A DNA stretch of 5,375 bases from Patescibacteria group bacterium (lineage in GTDB: Bacteria > Patescibacteriota > Minisyncoccia > Minisyncoccales > S141-161). Under the pieces are notes generated by a model. The model searched no databases and was not told the DNA's origin. It worked only from the letters and a program-made list of their open reading frames with translations. A program made the translations under genes and the position numbers. Position 1 is the first letter of the stretch; the number at the start of each line of letters is the position of its first letter. The DNA lies in assembly GCA_015491015.1 (NCBI GenBank), contig WFWQ01000030.1, positions 1 to 5,375 of the forward strand. The letters run 5' to 3'. Of the stretch, positions 1 to 5,375 are shown piece by piece.

Positions 1-1311
1 GTTTTAAAAGAAAAAAAATCTAAAATAGAATTGGAGCTTAAGATTCAAAAAGAAGACTTTGAAAAAAGTTTAGAGAAAGTTTTAACTAAGCTTTCTCAAG
101 AAATCCAAATAGAAGGGTTTAGAAAAGGGAAAGCTCCTCTAAAGTTAGTCTTAGAGAGAGTAGGTAAAGAAAAAGTTTATCCTGAAGCTTTGGAAGAGGC
201 TATAAAAGAAGGTTATCTGTCTGCTATCGAAAAACTTAAACTTCAACCTATCTCTTTGCCCTCAGCTGAAATTTTAGAGATAGATCTTTTTAATTCAGAG
301 TTTTCCCTTAATCCTGAAGGAAAAGCTTTGATTAAACTTTCTTTTGAAATTTATCCTCGCTTTGAACTTCCAAATTATAGAGAGATAGCTAAATCGGTAA
401 AAAAGAGGAAGATAGAAGTTAAAGAAGAAGAGGTAGATAAAGTTTTAGAAGATTTGAGAAAAATGAGGCCTCAATATATTCCTTTGCAAAAGCCAGCTCA
501 AGAGGGAGATTTTGTAGAAGTTGAGTTTTCATCTTCAGATTTTCCAGAGCAAAAAAAAGTTCAGGATGCTTTTGTTTTAGGTAAAGCTAAACTTTTACCG
601 GGAGTGGAATCTGCTTTAATTGGAATGCGGGCAGGAGAAACTAAAACTATTAAAGTGAAAGTTCCTCAAGATCATTTTTTAGCTAAAGAGCAAGGCAAAG
701 AGGAGATAAATCTGAAAATCTTCTTGAAAGACATCAAAAAAGTAGTATTCCCTGAACTGACGGATGATTTTGCTAAAAGCTTGGGGAACTTTGAAAACTT
801 AGAAGCTTTGAAAAGAAGTGTTAAAGAAGGTTTAACTTTGGAAAAAGAAACAAAAGAAAGCCAAAGAGTTAAAGAAGAAATCTTGCAAAAGGTTGTAGAG
901 AAAACCAAAATAGATCTTCCTGAAACGTTGGTTACTAAAGAGTTAGAAAGAGTAAAAAAGGAAGTTGAAACTTATTTAAAAGAAGGCTTTAAGAAAGATT
1001 TAGAAAGCTATTTGCAGGAGGTTAAAAAGAGTAAAGAAGAGTTTGAAAAGGAGTTAAAGAAACAAGCTGAAAAGAGAGTAAAGTACTATTTAATCTTGAC
1101 TAAGATAGCAGAGGTAGAAAATCTTTATCCTACCGAAGAAGAAGTAGAACAAGAAGCTCAAGAAAGATTAAAAGAAGTTAGTTCAGTTAAAGAAGCTGAA
1201 GAAAAATTTAAAGATCCAGAAAATTTAAAAGCAATTTGTAGAGAGTATCTTTTACAGCAAAAAGTGCTTGAGTTTTTAGAGAGTTTGGCTCAAAATGAAA
1301 ATAAAAATTAA
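1..1311 (+). CDS. tig: Trigger factor, ribosome-associated chaperone (5' end cut by the window edge)
   Basis: Trigger factor binds the ribosomal exit tunnel and shields nascent chains in the cytoplasm. The frame is open back to base 1. The ten residues before a TTG at 31 (ending SKIELE) continue the conserved first strand of the ribosome-binding domain, so TTG 31 is very unlikely to be the start. The real start probably lies a few codons left of the window. Counting from TTG 31, the ribosome-binding signature GFRKGKAP is at residues 29-36 (115-138). An FKBP-type PPIase domain spans about 157-238, and the helical C-terminal chaperone domain follows, with the typical 'DLPETLV.KEL' segment near 295-305. 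The total of about 436 visible residues fits the family. The PPIase loop reads LLPGVE where family members usually have IPGFE, and the domain is a little short, so isomerase activity may be weak. clpP follows after 8 bp. Identification is firm. Confidence 0.95.
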   Translation, partial: VLKEKKSKIELELKIQKEDFEKSLEKVLTKLSQEIQIEGFRKGKAPLKLVLERVGKEKVYPEALEEAIKEGYLSAIEKLKLQPISLPSAEILEIDLFNSEFSLNPEGKALIKLSFEIYPRFELPNYREIAKSVKKRKIEVKEEEVDKVLEDLRKMRPQYIPLQKPAQEGDFVEVEFSSSDFPEQKKVQDAFVLGKAKLLPGVESALIGMRAGETKTIKVKVPQDHFLAKEQGKEEINLKIFLKDIKKVVFPELTDDFAKSLGNFENLEALKRSVKEGLTLEKETKESQRVKEEILQKVVEKTKIDLPETLVTKELERVKKEVETYLKEGFKKDLESYLQEVKKSKEEFEKELKKQAEKRVKYYLILTKIAEVENLYPTEEEVEQEAQERLKEVSSVKEAEEKFKDPENLKAICREYLLQQKVLEFLESLAQNENKN

Positions 1312-1319
1312 TTCAAATT

Positions 1320-1913
1320 ATGCCTATAATCCCTGCTGTAGTGGAAAAATCCCCTTATGGAGAAAGGATGTTTGATCTTTATTCTAAGCTTCTGAAAGAA
1401 AGAATCATCTTTTTGTCTGGAGTAATTACTGATGAAGTTGCTAACTTAACTATAGCTCAGCTTTTGCTTTTATCTGCTCAAGATCCTCAAAGAGATATCC
1501 AAATTTATATCAATAGCCCTGGAGGATATGTTACAGCTGGTTTAGCTATTTACGATACTATTCAGTATGTAAAACCTGATGTTTCTACAGTTTGCATTGG
1601 AATGGCAGCTTCAATGGCAGCTGTAATTTTAGCTTCAGGAACTAAGGGCAAAAGGTTTGCTTTACCTAACTCTCAAATTATGCTACATCAGGTCGCTGGG
1701 GGAGTATCGGGTCAAGCTACAGATATTGAAATTGCAGCTAAACAAATTTTAAAGATGAAGCAAAGGTTAAATGAAATTTTATCTTTACACACCGGCCAAC
1801 CTTTAGAAAAAATTGAAAAAGATACAGATAGAGATTTTTATCTTTCAGCTAAAGAAGCTAAAAGTTATGGAATTATAGATAAGGTGATTGAACCTTCAAA
1901 AGCTATAAAGTAA
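1320..1913 (+). CDS. clpP: ATP-dependent Clp protease proteolytic subunit ClpP
   Basis: ClpP is the serine peptidase that forms a two-ring, 14-subunit chamber in the cytoplasm and degrades proteins fed by a Clp ATPase such as ClpX or ClpC. The protein has 197 residues. The catalytic triad is visible: Ser98 in GMAASMAA, His123 in MLHQ and Asp172 in [10 protein letters not shown]. The INSPGG oxyanion loop (residues 64-69), HTGQ (157-160) and the GQATDIEI handle-helix segment (131-138) are also present. The ATG at 1320 places the N-terminus ([10 protein letters not shown]) almost exactly where mature E. coli ClpP begins, so little or no propeptide is expected. An in-frame stop at 1302-1304 rules out any longer frame. 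There is no clear Shine-Dalgarno sequence upstream. The gene is probably co-transcribed with tig. No Clp ATPase gene is next to it; the following gene is convergent, 7 bp away. Identification is firm. Confidence 0.97.
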   Translation: MPIIPAVVEKSPYGERMFDLYSKLLKERIIFLSGVITDEVANLTIAQLLLLSAQDPQRDIQIYINSPGGYVTAGLAIYDTIQYVKPDVSTVCIGMAASMAAVILASGTKGKRFALPNSQIMLHQVAGGVSGQATDIEIAAKQILKMKQRLNEILSLHTGQPLEKIEKDTDRDFYLSAKEAKSYGIIDKVIEPSKAIK

Positions 1914-1920
1914 CAAGACT

Positions 1921-2286
1921 TTAACTTTCTAAAACTTCTCTGATCTTTTTCACTAAGCTTAAAGGAGTATAATCAGTTTTTAAAAGGTACTCTTTAATTC
2001 CTAATTGATGAGCTCTTTCTTTGGCTTTAGGACTGTCAAAGTTAGAAAAAGCTAAAATTTTAGGAATCTTATCTCGCATCTTTTTGAGTTCTTCAATTAG
2101 CTCTAATCCATCTTTCCGAGGAAGAAGGATGTCTAAGAGAATTAAATCAAAATCTTCCCGTTGGAGAATTTCCAAAGCCTCTTCTGTGGATTGAGCAGTT
2201 TCTACCTTGAAACCTTCTGATGCCAAAACTTCTTTATACATCTCGGTCAATATTCTTTCATCTTCAACTATTAATATTTTAGTCAT
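1921..2286 (-). CDS. Receiver-only (CheY-like) response regulator, distal gene of the pilB operon
   Basis: This 121-residue protein is a single receiver (REC) domain with no output domain, so it should act by protein contact and not by binding DNA. Visible residues are the acidic pair Glu8-Asp9 (IVEDE), the phospho-acceptor Asp52 (LILLDILLP), the switch Ser81 (ILAFSN) and the invariant Lys103. The Lys is followed by Thr-Asp-Tyr instead of the usual Pro. The ATG at 2286 sits directly before the first beta strand (KILIVEDE) and lies 10 bp after the pilB-like stop; no Shine-Dalgarno sequence is visible. It is the last gene of the minus-strand operon and converges on clpP. The histidine kinase at the head of the operon is the likely phosphate donor, and the pilus ATPase or an associated protein may be the target. 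Those last two points are inferences from gene order. It resembles the other receiver at 4071-4451. Confidence 0.9.
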   Translation of the reverse strand: MTKILIVEDERILTEMYKEVLASEGFKVETAQSTEEALEILQREDFDLILLDILLPRKDGLELIEELKKMRDKIPKILAFSNFDSPKAKERAHQLGIKEYLLKTDYTPLSLVKKIREVLES

Positions 2287-2296
2287 GATTTTATTT

Positions 2297-4066
2297 TTAT
2301 TCCGAAATTACTCTTAGTACTTCCTCCAAGGAAGTTATCCCTTCTAAAGCTTTGAGCAATCCATCTTCTAACATGGTAAACATCCCTTCTTTTTTAGCTG
2401 CTTTTTCAATTTCAATAGCGGGGCTTTTTTTGATTATTAATTCTTTGATGCTTTCTGAAACTTCCAATACTTCAAAGATTCCTATTCTTCCTTTATAACC
2501 ATCAGGACACTTTTTGGAAACTTTAGGTTTAAAAAGTTCTATTTCTTCTAAACTAGGGACCTTTTCTAAAGCAAACCCTGCTTTTTCTTTATCTTTCTTA
2601 ACTCTTTCTAAAAGTTGATCTACACGATATTCCTCTTTAAGGAGGTTTAACTCCTCTTTATTGAGTTTATAAGATTCTTTTTCAGGACACAACTTCCTAA
2701 TCAGTCTTTGGGCAATAATTAAGTTTAGAGTTGAGGCTAACAAGAAAGGTTCCACCCCCATCTCTATTAGTCTTGGAATAGCTCCTGCAGATTGATTAGT
2801 ATGCAAGGTAGACAAAACTAAATGACCAGTTAAAGCAGCATTTACTGCCAACTCTGCGGTTTCTTTATCTCGAATTTCTCCTACCATAATAATGTCTGGA
2901 TCTTGTCTCATTAAAGCTCTCAAACAGTTAGCAAAGGTTAATCCGATTTGAGGATTGACTTGAGTTTGGTTAATTCCTGGCATTCGGTATTCCACCGGAT
3001 CTTCTGCGGTAGCTATGTTAACTTCAGGCTTATTTAGGATTTGAAGCATAGTATACAAAGTTGTAGTTTTTCCTGAACCTGTAGGTCCAGTTACCAAAAT
3101 CATTCCTATTGGTTTTTTTAAATTTTCTTTTACTCTTTTTAAAGAAATTCCTCGCAGCCCTAATTCTTCCAAAGTAAAAGCTTTAGCTCTTTCTGGCAAA
3201 AGTCTAATTACTACCTTCTCTCCATCCACTACAGGCATAATGGAAACTCTAGCTGCATATTTATACTCTTTGGTTTCAATCTTAAATCTTCCATCTTGAG
3301 GTAATCTGTGTTCGTCTAATTTTAAATTGGATAACACTTTGATTCTTGCTACTAATCCTGGAGCTACTTGTTTGGGCAAAGTCATAACCTCCTTTAAGAT
3401 GCCATCAATTCTAAATCTTACTTTTACATCTTTTTCTTCAGGTTCAATATGAATGTCTGAAGCTTCGCTTAAGATTGCATGTTTCAAAATGGTATCTACG
3501 ATCTTAATAATTGGAAGCTCTTGAGCTGCTTTCTTTAAGCTAGTTTTGTCTTCCTCTTTTGTTTCTATTGGAGAAGTTAATACTTCGCTTTCTTCGGAAT
3601 AAGAAGGTAAAATTTGCTTAAATTCCGCCTCTAAAGGCTGTTGATAAAGTTTTAAGGCATAATCTATAGACTCTTTATTAGTTAACCGAGGCAACACTTT
3701 TTTACCAGTTTTCTTTTTGATAAATTCTATTAAAGGCAAATCTTCTGGATCTTCCATAGCAATCTCTATTGCTTCTTCTGTTTCTCTAAAAGCTACAGCT
3801 CTGTGGGTTTTAGCCATAGGTTCCGGAATTACCTCTAATACTTCTCGAGGAATGTTTTGTCCTTCTAAGTTAATGAAAGGGGTGCCTAAAATATAAGCTT
3901 TCAGATTAGTTAGTTCTTGAGGGGTAATAAGCTTTTTTTCAATTAAAACTTTTTCTACCGAAATTTTCCTTTTTTCAGCCTCCCTCAAAGCTTCTTCAAA
4001 ATCTTCTTTTTTAACTAAACCTACATCCTCTAAGAAAGCTTGTAATCTTTGAGGCTCTATAGCCAT
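2297..4066 (-). CDS. pilB: PilB/GspE-family type IV pilus assembly (extension) ATPase
   Basis: This is a cytoplasmic hexameric ATPase that drives pilin polymerisation in type IV pili (PilB) or type II secretion (GspE). Numbered from the ATG at 4066 (589 residues), the N-terminal GspE-N-like region covers about 1-145. An acidic, Ser/Glu-rich linker lies near 155-175. The catalytic half follows, beginning with SEASDIHIEP. Walker A is GPTGSGKT (327-334), the Asp box is AEDPVEY (354-360), Walker B is DIIMVGEIRD (391-400), and the His box includes GHLVLSTLHT (414-423). The Lys, Glu and His residues expected for catalysis are present. The zinc module is degenerate: only Cys460 and Cys520 of the usual four remain. 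An in-frame TTG at 4087 would add seven residues and overlap the upstream receiver gene by 17 bp; ATG 4066 is preferred, 4 bp after that gene's stop. PilB is favoured over GspE because of overall resemblance and context, but no pilin, pilC or pilT is visible to settle it. Confidence 0.92.
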   Translation of the reverse strand: MAIEPQRLQAFLEDVGLVKKEDFEEALREAEKRKISVEKVLIEKKLITPQELTNLKAYILGTPFINLEGQNIPREVLEVIPEPMAKTHRAVAFRETEEAIEIAMEDPEDLPLIEFIKKKTGKKVLPRLTNKESIDYALKLYQQPLEAEFKQILPSYSEESEVLTSPIETKEEDKTSLKKAAQELPIIKIVDTILKHAILSEASDIHIEPEEKDVKVRFRIDGILKEVMTLPKQVAPGLVARIKVLSNLKLDEHRLPQDGRFKIETKEYKYAARVSIMPVVDGEKVVIRLLPERAKAFTLEELGLRGISLKRVKENLKKPIGMILVTGPTGSGKTTTLYTMLQILNKPEVNIATAEDPVEYRMPGINQTQVNPQIGLTFANCLRALMRQDPDIIMVGEIRDKETAELAVNAALTGHLVLSTLHTNQSAGAIPRLIEMGVEPFLLASTLNLIIAQRLIRKLCPEKESYKLNKEELNLLKEEYRVDQLLERVKKDKEKAGFALEKVPSLEEIELFKPKVSKKCPDGYKGRIGIFEVLEVSESIKELIIKKSPAIEIEKAAKKEGMFTMLEDGLLKALEGITSLEEVLRVISE

Positions 4067-4070
4067 TTTT

Positions 4071-4451
4071 TTAGGATAATTTTTCAATTAACTCTTCAAT
4101 TTTTTGAGCTAGTTCTTCCAAGGAATAATTAAGTTTTAATAGATACGCTTTAACTCCTAAAGAAAGAGCCTCTTGAATGTTATTTGGGGATTCTAAATTA
4201 GTTAACACGATCACAGGAATGTCTTTAGTTTCTTTGTCTTTTTTGAGTTCTTTTAAAAGTTCAAACCCGTGAATTTTAGGTAGGATTAAATCTAAAATAA
4301 TTAAATCTGGTTGTTTTTCTTTTACTAACTTCAACCCCTCTTCTCCATCAAAAGCAGATAATAGCTGATAACCTTTTTCTTTTAAAAGTTCGCCTAAAGT
4401 TTTATGCAAAGTTGGCTCATCTTCGATAAAAGCTATAGTTTTTTGATTCAT
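4071..4451 (-). CDS. Receiver-only (CheY-like) response regulator between the kinase and the pilus ATPase
   Basis: This 126-residue protein is one receiver domain without an output domain. The acidic pair is Glu10-Asp11 (AFIEDE), the phospho-acceptor is Asp54 (LIILDLILP), the switch residue is Thr84 (VIVLTN), and the conserved Lys is 106. Lys106 is followed by Leu-Asn-Tyr instead of Pro, much as in the receiver at 1921-2286. The shared LP..xG segment after the acceptor Asp and the shared C-terminal YLLK motif suggest the two are paralogues. The ATG at 4451 lies 10 bp after the histidine kinase stop and the gene ends 4 bp before the ATPase ATG, so all three are very likely co-transcribed. No Shine-Dalgarno sequence is evident. 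Its position makes it the most direct candidate partner of the adjacent kinase. A role in modulating the pilus motor is inferred from context only. Confidence 0.9.
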   Translation of the reverse strand: MNQKTIAFIEDEPTLHKTLGELLKEKGYQLLSAFDGEEGLKLVKEKQPDLIILDLILPKIHGFELLKELKKDKETKDIPVIVLTNLESPNNIQEALSLGVKAYLLKLNYSLEELAQKIEELIEKLS

Positions 4452-4461
4452 AAATTGAGAT

Positions 4462-5375
4462 TTATTTTTCTAAAGGGAGGATGACTTTAAATTTGATTAA
4501 ATTATCGTCAGAACTAAAAGTAACCTTTCCTCCTAAAAGTTCTGCTGCTGATTTTACAATAAACAAACCTAATCCCGTTCCTGAGGTGCTCTTTGCTTTT
4601 TCTCCGCGGTAAAACTTTTTGAATATCAAGGATCTTTCTTGTTTTGGAATTGGCTCACCGTCATTAATTACCTCAATAGTTAAACTATTACCCTTTTTAT
4701 ATACCACTACTTTAGCTTGACTTTTTCCATATTTTACCGCATTTTCTACTAAGTTTTCCACAATATTTTTGAAGTGAAAGCTATCGGTTTTAATCTGTGA
4801 GGGTAAGTTTGTTGCAAAGAGTAAACTTAGCTTAAGTTTATTCTTTTGAGCTAAAGGCTGATAAAGGTTTATTGTTTCTTGTAAAGTCTTTTTTAAGTCA
4901 ATATATTCTTTTTGAGGTTTAATTAATTCCAAATCTTCAATCTTAGCTGCCAAAGAAATTTTTTCGGTTAGTTTTTTAATTTTTTCTAAGTTCTCCTTAA
5001 AAGCAGAAAGAAAAGTCTTTAAGCTTTCTTTTTCTAAGCCCCTCTCTTTAATTTTGAGATTTAAAAAGTCTAGTTGAAAAGCTAAGTTAGTTAAAGGAGT
5101 TTTAATCTGGTGAGAAAAAATGTGCATAAAATCAGATTTCATCTTAGAAGCTAAAGCCAAAATTTCTAAGCTTTTAGTCGCTATAAAAGCTAGCACTAAC
5201 AAAAATCCTCCAGCTAAAGTTATCAAAAAAGCTGAGATTAAAGGATCTTTTAAAATTTTGGTGATTAAAGAGTAACCAATTAGCAAGGTTAGTACCGTTA
5301 AAACTCCAAAAAGCAAAAAGATCAATTGAGGACATTGGTACCAGGGCAGTTTATACTTTTTGCACTCTCTCAACA
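4462..5375 (-). CDS. Membrane-bound sensor histidine kinase (5' end at or beyond the window edge)
   Basis: This kinase should autophosphorylate on His and pass the phosphate to a receiver, probably one of the two encoded downstream. The frame is open to the right edge. The first possible start is TTG at 5373, but the true start may lie outside, so about 303 residues are visible. Counting from that TTG, a short N-terminal segment holds Cys4 and a WYQCPQ motif (11-16). Two hydrophobic helices follow at about 17-36 and 45-65, with almost no loop for an extracellular sensor. There is no HAMP or PAS domain. The HisKA domain has the H box IFSHQIKTPL (His88). The ATPase domain shows the N box NLVENAVKYG (Asn211), NDGEPIP (Asp238), the F box IFKKFYRG (250-257) and the G2 box GTGLGL (265-270), so it should be catalytically competent. 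It is the first visible gene of the operon. The signal it senses cannot be read from the sequence. Confidence 0.93.
   Translation of the reverse strand, partial: LRECKKYKLPWYQCPQLIFLLFGVLTVLTLLIGYSLITKILKDPLISAFLITLAGGFLLVLAFIATKSLEILALASKMKSDFMHIFSHQIKTPLTNLAFQLDFLNLKIKERGLEKESLKTFLSAFKENLEKIKKLTEKISLAAKIEDLELIKPQKEYIDLKKTLQETINLYQPLAQKNKLKLSLLFATNLPSQIKTDSFHFKNIVENLVENAVKYGKSQAKVVVYKKGNSLTIEVINDGEPIPKQERSLIFKKFYRGEKAKSTSGTGLGLFIVKSAAELLGGKVTFSSDDNLIKFKVILPLEK

Noticed and set aside
551..558. Run of eight A within tig (others at 11-18, and seven-base T runs at 3113-3119 and 4066-4072) as phase-variation tracts
   Set aside because: Such short runs are expected at this base composition, occur in housekeeping genes and leave all frames intact.
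672..908. Minus-strand open frame of 78 codons inside tig
   Set aside because: It lies wholly inside the conserved trigger factor gene on the other strand, its Ser/Phe/Lys-rich translation mirrors the Glu/Lys-rich sense strand, and it has no recognisable domain.
1683..1706. Val in place of the usual Pro after His-Gln near the ClpP catalytic His
   Set aside because: The triad is intact, and from memory His-Gln-Val occurs in ClpP of Candidate Phyla Radiation bacteria, so it looks like lineage variation and not a defect.
1906..1923. Possible hairpin at the convergent junction (TAAAGT / ACTTTA with a 6-base loop)
   Set aside because: The stem is only six A/T-rich pairs with one G-C, and neither strand has an adjacent run of T. 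It is too weak to call a terminator.
1309..4464. All six stop codons are TAA, raising the question of a recoded TGA
   Set aside because: TAA preference is expected at low G+C. No in-frame TGA is present in any gene, so there is no positive evidence for an alternative code.

Overview
The window is an AT-rich, almost fully coding stretch from a bacterial chromosome. G+C is roughly one third by eye, every visible stop codon is TAA, and the proteins are rich in Lys and Glu. Several things suggest a Candidate Phyla Radiation (Patescibacteria) genome: gaps of 4-10 bp between all neighbouring genes, no recognisable Shine-Dalgarno sites, stand-alone receiver proteins with a 'YLLKxNY'-type C-terminus, and a histidine kinase whose N-terminus carries a 'WYQCPQ' motif before two membrane helices. 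This placement rests on remembered family resemblance, not a search, and is moderately confident. All genes read through with the standard code.

Plus strand (1-1913): the trigger factor gene (tig), cut at the left edge, is followed after 8 bp by clpP. This is the classical protein quality-control pair. The clpX gene that often comes next is missing from this position. clpP instead runs into a convergent operon with only 7 bp between the stop codons.

Minus strand (1921-5375): four tightly packed genes, in transcription order. They are a two-helix membrane histidine kinase (its 5' end at or beyond the right edge), a receiver-only response regulator, a PilB/GspE-type secretion ATPase, and a second receiver-only response regulator. 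Neither regulator has a DNA-binding output domain. The simplest reading is a phosphorelay acting by protein-protein contact on the type IV pilus extension motor, or on another process linked to it. This layout is the most interesting point of the window. The ATPase keeps every catalytic motif but has lost two of the four cysteines of the usual zinc-binding module.

The proteins on both strands are complete and look functional apart from the edge truncations. No RNA genes, mobile elements, CRISPR arrays or long repeats were seen. No stretch without a gene exceeds 10 bp.
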